From NCBI GenBank assembly GCA_016218975.1, contig JACRCO010000053.1:203523-267522 (forward strand): 64,000 nucleotides of DNA. Reading direction: 5' to 3'. Position 1 is the first letter of the stretch; the number at the start of each line of letters is the position of its first letter. This document shows positions 25,984 through 35,146 of the stretch, one piece after another. The translations under genes and the position numbers were made by a program. The stretch comes from Deltaproteobacteria bacterium. GTDB taxonomy: Bacteria; Desulfobacterota; Deferrimicrobia; Deferrimicrobiales; Deferrimicrobiaceae. Below the pieces are notes generated by a model. It ran no database searches and was not told the origin of the DNA. It saw only the letters and a program-made list of their open reading frames with translations.

Positions 25984-27240
25984 TCAGACGGCCCGGAACA
26001 ACTCCGTGGCGGGGATCATGAACCGTGCGTTGACTGGACGCGCGGGGCGGTTGTCCAGCCTCGTGGGGATGCCCGGCCTAAGGAAAGAACGGAAGGGATG
26101 GTCTTCGACCACCTTCAGGTGCTTGCGGATCATTCGCTCGATCGCGGTCAACAGCGCGCGCTCCTCTATTCCGCAGAAGGAGACGGCGGTCCCCGACGCG
26201 CCCGCACGGCCTGTCCGGCCGATCCGGTGCACGTAGTTTTCGGGCTCCGCCGGAAGGTCGAAATTGAACACGTGGGAAAGTTCGGCGATGTCCAGCCCCC
26301 TGGCCGCGACGTCGGTGGCCACAAGGACGCGCGTCGCTCCGCTCTTGAACTTCGCCAGTGCGCGTTCCCTGGCGCTCTGGGAGCGGTCTCCGTGAATGGC
26401 TTCGGAGCGAATGTTCGCCCGGACGAGCTGGTCGGCGAGCCGGTCGGCCCCTCTCTTCGTCCTGGTGAACACAAGTGCGTTGCGCGCGGCTCCTTCAGAC
26501 AGCATGCGGCGAAGCAATTCCGCCTTGTCCTGCTTTTCGACGTAGTAGACGAGGTGCTCGACGTTTTCCGCAGCCGGGGATGAAGCCGACGAAACGGTAA
26601 CGCGTACCGGGTCGCGCATTATCTTGCCCGCGAGCTTCAGGATCTCGCCGGGTATCGTGGCCGAGAACAGGAGAGTCTGGCGGTCTTCCGGAACCAGTGA
26701 AATGATCCTGCGTACGTCCGGCAGGAACCCCATGTCCAGCATCCGGTCCGCCTCGTCGAGGACGAGCGTGCCGACGGCGCCGAGATGCAGTATCTTCTGG
26801 GATTCCAGGTCCAGGAGCCGGCCCGGTGTGGCGACGAGTATGTCCACGCCGCGGCGAAGCGCCTCCTCCTGGCGGCTCTGGCTCACCCCGCCGTAAACGG
26901 CCGCCGTTTTCAGGCCGGTATGCTTTCCGTAGGCCGCGAAGCTTTCGGTGACCTGCCCGCAAAGCTCCCGGGTAGGGGTAAGCACCAGGACCCGTATTTG
27001 CCGGCGAGGTCCGCATTTCCTGCCGGTATTCCGCTGCGGCGCCGCCGGGATAAGCCGCTGAAGGATGGGAAGCGCGAAGGCCGCCGTTTTGCCGGTTCCA
27101 GTCCGGGCGCACCCGAGCAGGTCCCTGCCCTCCAGCAACCGGGGGATCGCCTCCTTTTGGACGGGCGTCGGCGTTTTGTGGTTCATGCCCTCGAGGGCGC
27201 GCAGTATTTCGGGGCGAAGCCCCAGATGTTCGAAACTCAT
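25984..27240 (-). CDS. rhlE: DEAD-box RNA helicase, RhlE type
   Basis: A 418-residue ATP-dependent RNA helicase with the full motif set: Q-motif (FEHLGLRPEILRAL), motif I ARTGTGKT, Ib TPGR, II VLDEAD, III SAT, and the C-terminal motifs ARGLDI and HRIGRTGRAG. I chose the ATG at 27240 because AGGAG lies just upstream, eight codons inside the longest frame. RhlE proteins act in ribosome assembly and RNA turnover. The short C-terminal tail lacks the long basic extension of some family members. Confidence 0.9.
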   Translation of the reverse strand: MSFEHLGLRPEILRALEGMNHKTPTPVQKEAIPRLLEGRDLLGCARTGTGKTAAFALPILQRLIPAAPQRNTGRKCGPRRQIRVLVLTPTRELCGQVTESFAAYGKHTGLKTAAVYGGVSQSRQEEALRRGVDILVATPGRLLDLESQKILHLGAVGTLVLDEADRMLDMGFLPDVRRIISLVPEDRQTLLFSATIPGEILKLAGKIMRDPVRVTVSSASSPAAENVEHLVYYVEKQDKAELLRRMLSEGAARNALVFTRTKRGADRLADQLVRANIRSEAIHGDRSQSARERALAKFKSGATRVLVATDVAARGLDIAELSHVFNFDLPAEPENYVHRIGRTGRAGASGTAVSFCGIEERALLTAIERMIRKHLKVVEDHPFRSFLRPGIPTRLDNRPARPVNARFMIPATELFRAV

Positions 27241-27407
27241 ACTTCTCCTTTTTCGGATTTTCACTTGTCGCAGCCCGGCGAAACCATACCGTCAACCGGG
27301 TTTGACTCTTCCTTCATGCAGGGAGGGTGTTTGCGATTCGTGAGGATTCAATATTTCAGGAATGTACCATGCCCGGCGCCGGGATGCAACAAAATACCTC
27401 CGTGCGC

Positions 27408-27929
27408 CTAATCTTCCTCTCTCGCCCAGTTTACCCGCAGCAGCTTCGAGTCTTCGGACCACTTGAACACAAGGGTGCCCCTGCAAGCCTTGCGCAGCTC
27501 GCGTCCGATCCGCTGGGCGAGTTTTTCGTCGGTCGTTGCGATTTCGATCTTTCCGTTCCCTTCCTCGATGGAAATGATGCGTTCAAGAGGATTGAACCCG
27601 ATGGCCCGCTTTTCCTCGTTCCGAACGAGTTTCAGTATTTCGTCCCTGTGCTCCCGGAGATAACCCCCGCGAAGCAGCACGACCCCGGAGGGGAAGCCGT
27701 CCGCTATCTTCCTGCAGGCCGGGCAGCGCTCCGGGACCGCCGCGCCCCGCTTCCGGGTCAGCGCCGCGTATTCCTTTTCGTCCAGGTGCCAGCGCTTGTT
27801 CCGGCGTATGGCGTGGCATCGTGTGCATACACCGATGTCCGATGCGCTTTTCCGTGGAATATAGGGATCAGTCTCGTTGTCTACGTTCTTCCTGCTCGCG
27901 GGGCTGAAACGTCCGAGAAGGGCCATCAT
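27408..27929 (-). CDS. BCAM0308-like zinc-ribbon protein
   Basis: A 173-residue protein with two CxxC pairs forming a predicted zinc ribbon (CTRCHAIRRNKRWHLDEKEY and CPACRKIADGFPSG) followed by a helical ILKLVRNEEKRAIGFNPLERI region and a C-terminal beta part. The pattern resembles the BCAM0308 family, which is related to the N-terminal zinc domain of NMD3 and is thought to contact ribosomes or RNA. Two ATG codons follow a GGAGGT; I use the first (27929). The upstream GTG at 27938 overlaps the Shine-Dalgarno and is rejected. Confidence 0.75.
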   Translation of the reverse strand: MMALLGRFSPASRKNVDNETDPYIPRKSASDIGVCTRCHAIRRNKRWHLDEKEYAALTRKRGAAVPERCPACRKIADGFPSGVVLLRGGYLREHRDEILKLVRNEEKRAIGFNPLERIISIEEGNGKIEIATTDEKLAQRIGRELRKACRGTLVFKWSEDSKLLRVNWAREED

Positions 27930-28024
27930 GTTTCCCACCTCCCGTTTCTATGGAACGGTTGGGTGCGGGTACCGCCCTACTCTTAGGATACTTCTTCCGG
28001 GAAAAAGTTCCCTCCCGGCGCGGA

Positions 28025-30403
28025 TCAGAACAAACGGACTTCCTCCCCCTCCTTTCGCAGGACGAGGGGAATTCCCGAAAACGCCCGCCTTGCGAGCTCC
28101 CCCTCGGCGCTCAGGACGCCGATCGGTCCCCGCACATACCGGTCGACCACACGCCCGAGTTCGCGTATCCCGTATTCCGCGCTGTAGCCTGCGACGGCGA
28201 GCCAGTCCTTCGCGTCCGGCTCCACCAGAAGGCTGACACCGTTCACGTTCAGGAGATGTTCGACCAGCGCCGACAGGTGATGGTCGAGCACTTCGCGGAC
28301 ATCGTCCCGGGACAGGGGACGGAAGACTATCTGCTCGTCTATCCGGTTCAGGAACTCCGGCCGGAATCGCTTGCGGGCCTCCGTGAGCGCGCCGGCGGCG
28401 AGTGCGGCCCGGTCTCCCGCGTGGAAGCCCATTTCCTTGCCCACGCGGATATTCGCCGTCATGACGAAGACGGCGTTGCGGGCGTCCGCTGTGCGGCCCT
28501 GCCCGTCGGTTATCTTCCCCTCGTCGAAGAGCTGGAGGAACAGGTCGTATACCCGCGGCGCCGCCTTCTCCACTTCATCAAGGAGGACGACGGAGTACGG
28601 CGTCGTCCGGATGCGGGCGGTCAGCTGCCCGCCCTCCTCATAGCCGATATAGCCGGGCGAAGCGCCCACGAGGCGGGTGGCGCTGGAGTCCTCCTGGTAT
28701 TCCGACATGTCGAGCCGGATGAAAGCGCGCTCGTCGGAAAAGAGGTACGCCGCCATCCGCCGCGCCAGTTCCGTCTTTCCGACGCCCGAGGGCCCGAGGA
28801 AGAGAAACACTCCCAGGGGGCGGCTGCGGTCCCCCAGCCCGGCGTGGGCGAGGAGAAGCCTGCGGCAAACCCGGGAAACGGCGTCCTTCTGGCCGACGAT
28901 ATGCCGGTTAAGGTACTCCTGCATTCCCCGTATCCTGGACTCTGTGATCCCGCCCATTCCGCCCCGCACCACTTCCATGGGGAGACTCATCTTTTCCGCG
29001 ACCACTCTCGCCACCACATCGGGCTTGACCACGGCGACCCCCATGGGCCCCATCCCTTCGGACTCCACCACCCGTGAGAGCAGGGGCACGCGGCAATCGG
29101 CGCAGGCGCGGTCGAGGAGATCTATCGCCTTGTCCGGCATGTAGTGCATCGGGTCGAACCTTGTGGAGAGGTCGACCGCCGCTTCTACCGCCTCGTCCGT
29201 AATAGTGACGCCGAAGTGGGATTCGCGATGGGCGCGCAGCCCAAGGAGTATTTCCAGCGTTTCATCCCGGCTGGGCTCGTTGACCTGGATAGGCTGGAAG
29301 CGGCGCTCGAAGGCGGGATCCTTCTCGACGCTTCGGCGATACTCCGCGATCGTCGTCGCGCCGATGCAGCGCAGCTCCCCCCGGGCCAGGGCCGGCTTCA
29401 TGATGTTCCCGGCGTCCATCGGCGCCCCTTCCGCGCGGCCGGCCCCCACAACGGTATGGAACTCGTCGATGAAAAGGATAACCTCGGGATGGCTCCTCAC
29501 CTCATCGATGAGCCTGGTGAGCCGTTCCTCGAATTCTCCGCGGTATTTCGTTCCCGCCACCAGTTCCGCCATCGAAAGCTCCACAAGCCGCTTTCCTCCG
29601 AGCATCTGGCGGTCCCGGCCCATGGCGATGCGCTCCGCGAGAGCCTCCACGATCGCCGTCTTTCCGACGCCCGCTTCGCCCACGAGGACGGGATTGTTCT
29701 TCGTCGGCATCAGCAACACTTTCAGAAGCTGCCGCAGGGTATTGCGTGTGCGGTCGGAATCGACGAACGGCATAAGCCGCCCCTCTCGCGCCGCCCGCGT
29801 TATGTCCCTGCCGTACCGGTCCAGCATCGGCGTGTCGGAAGTGCGGGGCTCCTCCAGGGAAGCCACGCCGACGGCCTCCTCGCTGCCGACCTTCTGCTTG
29901 CTCTCCTCGCTGTCTCCCGATATGACTTCCTTCCCGAGCGTCGCCGGATCGATCCCCGCGCCTACCAGGACCGCGGATACGATAGGCCCGGGGTCCTCGA
30001 GTATGGCCCCCAGCAGGTGAGAGGCTCGTGTCTCTCCCTCGCCGGCACGCTCCGCCAGCTGATCGGCCCTGCGGAAGAACGCCTTGCATTTCTCGCTGCG
30101 GTGGACCGCCTGCTCGAATTGGTGGGCGTAGCCGGGCCTGAGCCTCGACCGGACCCCCCGGCGAAAGGACATCGAAGTTATCCCCATGCCGCCGATGATC
30201 CGCTCCACCCCGTCCGCCTCGCCGCGGATGGTTTCCGCGGGGAAGGACTCCGCTTTCGAGAACCGCAGAAATCCAAGCGCCTTGTGAAGGCTTAGGATTC
30301 CGATGACAAGGTGCTCCCGTTCGATGAACGGATGCCTTGCGGTTGCGGCCTCGGAAGCGGCGATCTGCCACGCCAGCCCTGCAGCGGCGGATAGTTTGGG
30401 CAT
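28025..30403 (-). CDS. Clp/Hsp100 AAA+ unfoldase (two AAA domains, no middle domain)
   Basis: A 792-residue Hsp100 ATPase. A divergent N-terminal domain (about 1-150) precedes AAA-1 (Walker A GEAGVGKT, pore-loop region GTKYRGEFEERL) and AAA-2 (Walker A GPSGVGKTELARRMA, pore loop GYIGYEEGGQL, RFRPEFLNRIDE). The ClpB coiled-coil middle domain is absent, as in ClpA. The loop before RFRPEF contains MGF, reminiscent of the ClpP-binding tripeptide of ClpA/ClpC. I therefore think it is a protease partner rather than a disaggregase. No clpP or clpS is nearby. Shine-Dalgarno is AGGAG at seven bases. Confidence 0.88.
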   Translation of the reverse strand: MPKLSAAAGLAWQIAASEAATARHPFIEREHLVIGILSLHKALGFLRFSKAESFPAETIRGEADGVERIIGGMGITSMSFRRGVRSRLRPGYAHQFEQAVHRSEKCKAFFRRADQLAERAGEGETRASHLLGAILEDPGPIVSAVLVGAGIDPATLGKEVISGDSEESKQKVGSEEAVGVASLEEPRTSDTPMLDRYGRDITRAAREGRLMPFVDSDRTRNTLRQLLKVLLMPTKNNPVLVGEAGVGKTAIVEALAERIAMGRDRQMLGGKRLVELSMAELVAGTKYRGEFEERLTRLIDEVRSHPEVILFIDEFHTVVGAGRAEGAPMDAGNIMKPALARGELRCIGATTIAEYRRSVEKDPAFERRFQPIQVNEPSRDETLEILLGLRAHRESHFGVTITDEAVEAAVDLSTRFDPMHYMPDKAIDLLDRACADCRVPLLSRVVESEGMGPMGVAVVKPDVVARVVAEKMSLPMEVVRGGMGGITESRIRGMQEYLNRHIVGQKDAVSRVCRRLLLAHAGLGDRSRPLGVFLFLGPSGVGKTELARRMAAYLFSDERAFIRLDMSEYQEDSSATRLVGASPGYIGYEEGGQLTARIRTTPYSVVLLDEVEKAAPRVYDLFLQLFDEGKITDGQGRTADARNAVFVMTANIRVGKEMGFHAGDRAALAAGALTEARKRFRPEFLNRIDEQIVFRPLSRDDVREVLDHHLSALVEHLLNVNGVSLLVEPDAKDWLAVAGYSAEYGIRELGRVVDRYVRGPIGVLSAEGELARRAFSGIPLVLRKEGEEVRLF

Positions 30404-30479
30404 TATCGTCTCCTAAAAGTAAAACGTCCGGAAAGGTCCACGGCGAGGGAAAATGGATATCCAAAATCGCGCATTTGAA

Positions 30480-30509
30480 ATTTTATGCCCCCTTGAGCGA
30501 TCGGGTCAA
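30480..30509 (-). promoter_or_regulatory. Vegetative-type promoter of the Clp ATPase gene
   Basis: Minus strand TTGACC (30504-30509), 18 bases, TAAAAT (30480-30485). It lies downstream of the terminator and about 75 bases before the ATG. It does not match the heat-shock sigma-32 -10 element. Confidence 0.6.
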
Positions 30510-30603
30510 GAAAAGCTCTTCTTAAGATGCCGTCCACGGCATCGGTCACTCACGGAAATTCAGAATTGTCGCCGCTCATGCCGATCCAGGGACTCCGCCA
30601 TTT

Positions 30604-30647
30604 AAAAAAAACGACGGCTCCGCGTGGAGGGGCGCGGCGCCGTCGTT
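30604..30647 (-). terminator. Rho-independent terminator after the hybrid kinase gene
   Basis: On the minus strand AACGACGGC and CCGCG pair with CGCGG and GCCGTCGTT around an eight-base loop, followed by a run of eight T. This is the clearest intrinsic terminator on this strand. It lies about 190 bases beyond the kinase stop, so the transcript has a long 3' region. Confidence 0.85.
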
Positions 30648-30836
30648 CGAACCCGGAGGGAAGGGACGCCCCGGGGAATCGGCCATAGCCATTCGGCTAT
30701 GTGATGCCGAAAATTCTAACAAGTTTCATGCAATTGATTCCAAGGGCGGAAAAACATTTGGATCAGGGGAGTTATCAGTATACAAAAAGAACCATCAAAC
30801 GACGTTTGTCATATGCAATTGCAAATTTGTAATGCT

Positions 30837-33815
30837 TTACACCGTCTCGGTGGCATCAAGTACTTCGCGGATCTTTCGCACCAGGTCGCCGGGGCGGAAG
30901 GGCTTCTGCACGAAATGCATGCCCGGATCCAGAACCCCATGATGTATGATCGCATCTTCGGTGTAGCCGGAGATGTAGATCACCTTTATATCCGGCCTCG
31001 AAGCCAGCATCCGGCGAGCCAGTTCCCTCCCGTTCATCTGCGGCATCACCACGTCCGTTATAAGCAAATGGATCGGCCCTTCGTGCTTCTCGGCGATCCT
31101 CATGGCATCCACTCCATCATGGGCCGGGAGAACGGTATAGCCCGCCTGATTCAGGATCTCTATCACGAGTTCACGGACAAGGTCCTCATCCTCGGCCAGA
31201 AGAACCGTTTCCGCCCCCCCCTGCATGGCGGCGACGGCGCCCCGCGCGACATGGGGAAGTTCCATCTCCCCGGCAAGCACTCTCGGCAGGTATATCTTGA
31301 ATGTCGTGCCCCTGTCCGGCTCGCTGTACGCCCAGATGTATCCCGAGCTCTGCTTTATGATTCCGTACACGGTGGACAGGCCGAGCCCCGTTCCCTTTCC
31401 GACCTCCTTGGTCGTGAAGAACGGCTCGAAGATCCGGGACCGGACGGACTCGTCCATCCCGCACCCCGTGTCGGTAATCGCAAGCATCATGTATGGGCCC
31501 GGCTTGACGTTCAGGTGCGTCTGCACGTATGTTTCGTCGAGCATGACGTTGTCGGTTTCGATGGTGAGCTTGCCGCCCTCCGGCATGGCGTCCCGTGCAT
31601 TGACCACGGTATTTACGATAACCTGCTCGATCTGGGCGGGGTCGATCCGCACGTTCCAGAGATCCTCGCGCAACGATGTCTGCAGGTCGATGTCCTCGCC
31701 GATCAGCCTGCGCAGCATTCCGTCCAGGTTTGCCACGACGTCGTTCATGTCGACGTCCTTGAGCTGAAAAACCTGCTTGCGGCTGAACGCCAGGAGCTGC
31801 CGCGTCACCGCGGCCGCCCGGTCGGCCGCATTCTTGATCCCCTCTACTTCGTGCCGCCAGGGACCGTGTTTCGGGAGCCCGTACAGGATGAGGTCGCAGT
31901 AGCCCGTGATGACCGTCAGAAGGTTGTTGAAGTCATGGGCGACGCCCCCCGCAAGCTTCCCGATCGCCTCCATCTTCTGGGATTGGCGGAGCTGTTCCTC
32001 CATTTCGATCTCGTGTGTGAGGTCGCGTTTCACGGCGACGAAATTCACGATGCGCCCCGAGGCGTCCCGGACCGGGGAAATCACCGCAAACTCCTCGAAC
32101 AGGTTCCCGTCCTTGCTCCTGTTGACGATTTTCCCCGACCAGACCTTGCCTTGCGTGAGGATGTTCCACATGGTCCCGTAAAAATCCTTGTCATGTTTTC
32201 CGCTCTTGAGGATTCGCGGGTTCTTCCCGAGGACCTCGTCGCGGCCGTAACCGGTAAGCCGCTCGAACGACGGATTGACGTACTGGATCGTGCCGTCGGC
32301 GTCCGTGATGACGACGGCTTCTCCCGCCTGCTCGACCGCCATGCCGAGCCGCGCGAGGTCTTCTTCCGCCTGCTTCCTGATAGTGATGTCCTGCGCAACG
32401 CAGACGACGCCCTCGAACCCGCCCGACGGACCGTACATCGGGGAAGCCGAGAGCAGCATGGGTATCTCCCGCCCGTCCGCGGTCCTGTAGGCGAGCTCCC
32501 GGTTACGCAGGAACCCTTGCCTGCGGACTTCCTCGACGATCGACCCCCGGCTTTTTCCGCTCTCCCCCAGGATCGACTCCACCGATTTTCCGATCAGGTC
32601 CCTCTCCTTGTATCCAAGGAGGGAACAGATGGCGGCATTGCAGTTCCGGATCGCGCCGTCCGGCGATACTATGAGCAGCGTATCGATCATGCTGTTCAAT
32701 ATGTTGTTTACATAGTTCTTGGACACGGTGGTGTTCTCGAGGTCGACGGCCAGCCTGTTGAAACTTTCCACGAGAAGAGCGACCTCGCCGCTTGCCTCCG
32801 CCTCGACCTGGGTGGAACGGTCCCCCCTCGCGAGCCTGTCGGCGGCGTCCGCAAGCTTGGTCACGGGCCCCAGCACTTTCCTCGAATAGGAATACATCGT
32901 CGCCAGGCCGAGCGTCATGCATCCGAGCAGGGCGGCCGCAGAGAACAGAACGATCGATTGAACGGGGGAGAAGCACTCCCGCGCGGGGACCTGGGAAACG
33001 ACATACCAGTCCCACGGCTCGAAGTACTGCCAGGAAGCGATTATGTCCTGGCCATGCCGGGTATACCGGATCGAGCCTTCCCGTTTCTTAAGGATTTCCG
33101 CGACGGGCGCGATGCGGGAAGCGTCTTCCTCGGCATCGGCGTCGGGGTGGAACACGATCTTTCCGGCCGAGTCGATTACGTAGGTATAACCGGTCGTCCA
33201 GGCGCGCATCCCGGCAAGGACGTTGCGCAGCGAGCTCAAGTCCTGAAGCTTCACCCCGACGTACAGGCATCCGACAACCTTCCCGTCCACGAAAACGGGA
33301 TCGTACTGGGTCGCGCACCAGTCGTTCACGACCTTGTTGCGGCCCTTGTAAGTTTTTCCCGCCTTCACCGCCTGGAAAACCGGGCTGTCGGAATCGATCG
33401 TCGTACCGACGGCCCGCGATCCGTCGTGCTTCCGGACGGTCGTGGCGACGCGCAGCATGAAGGTGTTGTGCATCCGGAAAATGGTGGCAAGGGAACCGGT
33501 CAGGTCGCTGGTGTGGTCCACGATGGAGAAGTCTTTCCCCTCTTCGGGGATGATTCTCCCGCCGTACTCGAACAGTTCCCGAAGCACCTTGGCATCCTGC
33601 CCGAGCTTACCCTGGGCGAACTCCTCGTTCATCCGGCACATCTGGACCACCTTGCCGGTGATCCCTGCCAGCCGGGCCTCGGCCTCCGCTTCCAGCGTCG
33701 CTTTCGCTTTAAGGGTAAGAAGGACCGCCGTGACGACCAGCGGTATTATGATGGCAAGCCCGCCGATGAGCACCATTCGACGGCTTATGGAACTTCGCCT
33801 TCCCCAAAAACCCAC
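30837..33815 (-). CDS. Cache-HAMP-PAS-PAS hybrid histidine kinase with receiver
   Basis: A 992-residue membrane sensor. Two membrane helices (about 15-35 and 290-315) enclose a Cache-type periplasmic domain of about 250 residues (GTTIDSDSPVFQAVKAGKTY, VGVKLQDLSSL, WTTGYTYVIDSAGKIVFHPD in parts). HAMP, two PAS domains with PAC ends, an H-box [11 protein letters not shown], a HATPase domain ([13 protein letters not shown]) and a C-terminal receiver (AEDEDLVRE, phospho-Asp in LITDVVMPQ, lysine in VQKPF) follow. The start is a GTG after GGGGGT. A histidine kinase ending in its own receiver usually passes phosphate to a separate partner, which is not seen here. Confidence 0.92.
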   Translation of the reverse strand: MGFWGRRSSISRRMVLIGGLAIIIPLVVTAVLLTLKAKATLEAEAEARLAGITGKVVQMCRMNEEFAQGKLGQDAKVLRELFEYGGRIIPEEGKDFSIVDHTSDLTGSLATIFRMHNTFMLRVATTVRKHDGSRAVGTTIDSDSPVFQAVKAGKTYKGRNKVVNDWCATQYDPVFVDGKVVGCLYVGVKLQDLSSLRNVLAGMRAWTTGYTYVIDSAGKIVFHPDADAEEDASRIAPVAEILKKREGSIRYTRHGQDIIASWQYFEPWDWYVVSQVPARECFSPVQSIVLFSAAALLGCMTLGLATMYSYSRKVLGPVTKLADAADRLARGDRSTQVEAEASGEVALLVESFNRLAVDLENTTVSKNYVNNILNSMIDTLLIVSPDGAIRNCNAAICSLLGYKERDLIGKSVESILGESGKSRGSIVEEVRRQGFLRNRELAYRTADGREIPMLLSASPMYGPSGGFEGVVCVAQDITIRKQAEEDLARLGMAVEQAGEAVVITDADGTIQYVNPSFERLTGYGRDEVLGKNPRILKSGKHDKDFYGTMWNILTQGKVWSGKIVNRSKDGNLFEEFAVISPVRDASGRIVNFVAVKRDLTHEIEMEEQLRQSQKMEAIGKLAGGVAHDFNNLLTVITGYCDLILYGLPKHGPWRHEVEGIKNAADRAAAVTRQLLAFSRKQVFQLKDVDMNDVVANLDGMLRRLIGEDIDLQTSLREDLWNVRIDPAQIEQVIVNTVVNARDAMPEGGKLTIETDNVMLDETYVQTHLNVKPGPYMMLAITDTGCGMDESVRSRIFEPFFTTKEVGKGTGLGLSTVYGIIKQSSGYIWAYSEPDRGTTFKIYLPRVLAGEMELPHVARGAVAAMQGGAETVLLAEDEDLVRELVIEILNQAGYTVLPAHDGVDAMRIAEKHEGPIHLLITDVVMPQMNGRELARRMLASRPDIKVIYISGYTEDAIIHHGVLDPGMHFVQKPFRPGDLVRKIREVLDATETV

Positions 33816-34091
33816 CGCGCACCCCCAATCAAGGCTGCAACAGGCGATCCATAACCGCGAATGGGCAAACGACAGTAAAGCTGCCTCTATTAATTATCGG
33901 TAAAATGACGATAAAAATAAATCGCTTTATTGCGGGTCGGCAATTGTTTTGCGACCCTGATTTGCTTATGTTATCCGCCAGATATGGATTTATCCGACCG
34001 CGGCGAGCACTCATTCAAAAGAATATTTATTTGTTTCCTGCTTATTTAGTCGATAAAGATTCTTGTTGGCGGGAGAAATAACGATGATTAA
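33816..34091. other. AT-rich intergenic region
   Basis: About 276 bases clearly richer in A and T than the neighbourhood. It holds the presumed promoter of the hybrid kinase and short inverted repeats (GGGTCG...CGACCC near 33940, TTATCG...CGATAA near 33900). No gene is visible. Confidence 0.4.
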
Positions 34092-35003
34092 TCAGACCCG
34101 GAATTCGGTGAGCGCCCGGAAAGCGTCGACGCGCTCGGCGATTTCACCTGGGGAAAGATTCTGGAGCCGCTCCGTACTGAACGCTTCCACGGTGAAGGAG
34201 GCGATGGCGCTCCCGTACATCGTCGCCGTACGGTAATCCATGTCGGTAAGCTCCTCCCCGTCCCGGGAGGCGAGATAACCCATGAAGCCACCCGCGAAAC
34301 TGTCGCCGGCCCCCGTCGGGTCGAAGATAGTCTCAAGCGGATAGGCGGGAGCGGCGAACATGGTCCCGTCCGAAAGGTGCAGAACCCCGTATTCACCGCG
34401 CTTGACGACCACCCTGGCCGGCCCCCAGCTCATGACGGCGCGCGCGGCCTTTACGAGGTTGTACTCCCCCGAGATTTCCCTTATCTCGCTCTCGTTGAAA
34501 ACCACGATGTCCACCTTCGAGATCACCTCGCGCAACGGTCCCGGGCTGTTTTCGATCCAGTAGTTCATCGTGTCGAGCGCGACCAGCTTCGGATTACGCA
34601 CCTGGCCGAGGATGTCCATCTGGAGCCCCGGAGCGATGTTCCCGAGAAACACGTACGGGCTGTCCCGGTACTCTTCAGGGAGAACGGGCGCAAACTCCTG
34701 GAATACGTTGAGTTCCGTCTTGACGGTGTGCGCGGTGTTCAGGTCGTACTCGTAATATCCTTTCCAGCGGAACGTTTCGCCGTCCGCGATCTTTAGCCCC
34801 CGGGTGTCGATGGCTCGGGCCGAGAGCATCCCGATGACGTTCTGCGGAAAGTCCTTTCCCACCACGGACACCAGCCGGACCGGCGCCAGGTAGCTGGCTG
34901 CCAGGGAAAAGTAGGTGGCGGATCCGCCGACCACCCGCTCCACCTCCCCGAAAGGGGACTTGATGCTGTCGAACGCCATCGAACCGACGACTAACAGGCT
35001 CAT
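34092..35003 (-). CDS. PfkB family carbohydrate or nucleoside kinase
   Basis: A 303-residue ribokinase-fold kinase. It opens with VVGSMAFDSI and a GGSATYFSLAAS substrate-side glycine pair. It ends with the PfkB signature DPTGAGDSFAGGFMGYL, which contains the catalytic aspartate and anion hole. A VVFNESEIREISGEY segment matches the N-x-x-E magnesium motif region. The phosphorylated substrate (sugar, nucleoside or other) is not evident. It is separated from the oxidase operon upstream by 143 bases that contain a palindrome. Confidence 0.87.
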   Translation of the reverse strand: MSLLVVGSMAFDSIKSPFGEVERVVGGSATYFSLAASYLAPVRLVSVVGKDFPQNVIGMLSARAIDTRGLKIADGETFRWKGYYEYDLNTAHTVKTELNVFQEFAPVLPEEYRDSPYVFLGNIAPGLQMDILGQVRNPKLVALDTMNYWIENSPGPLREVISKVDIVVFNESEIREISGEYNLVKAARAVMSWGPARVVVKRGEYGVLHLSDGTMFAAPAYPLETIFDPTGAGDSFAGGFMGYLASRDGEELTDMDYRTATMYGSAIASFTVEAFSTERLQNLSPGEIAERVDAFRALTEFRV

Positions 35004-35098
35004 TTCCGCTCCTTGAATGCGCGTTTCATTAATTGATGATAATAACCCAACAAAAGCGTTGCTGCCATCGGGAGGGACGGCGAAGACCGGATTCTTGA

Positions 35099-35141
35099 CG
35101 GGCTGCCGAGGCGGTGTGCCCCGCGAGGCGTGCCGAGCCCG
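35099..35141. repeat. GC-rich intergenic palindrome, related to the one at 25346-25395
   Basis: Starts CGGGCT and ends AGCCCG with an imperfect GC-rich stem, and shares the GAGGCGTGC/GGGGCGTGC and GCCCGC words with the element at 25346. It sits at the end of the haem-oxidase biogenesis operon and may serve as a terminator. Confidence 0.4.
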
Positions 35142-35146
35142 CAGGG

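Larger units (their letters stand above)
30404..30836. other. 433-bp intergenic region with terminator and promoter
   Basis: Between the hybrid kinase stop and the Clp ATPase start, both on the minus strand. It holds a strong terminator (30604-30647), a promoter for the Clp gene (30480-30509) and a small perfect hairpin CATAGCC-attc-GGCTATG near 30690. No credible open frame is seen. Confidence 0.6.

Noticed and set aside
30661-30720. Structured leader or riboswitch upstream of the Clp gene
   Set aside because: A seven-base hairpin is present, but no known riboswitch core could be matched, and it lies before the terminator of the upstream gene.
33880-33900. Sigma-28-like -10 (ACCGATAA) before the Cache hybrid kinase
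   Set aside because: No -35 at the right distance; the box is explained by a short inverted repeat.
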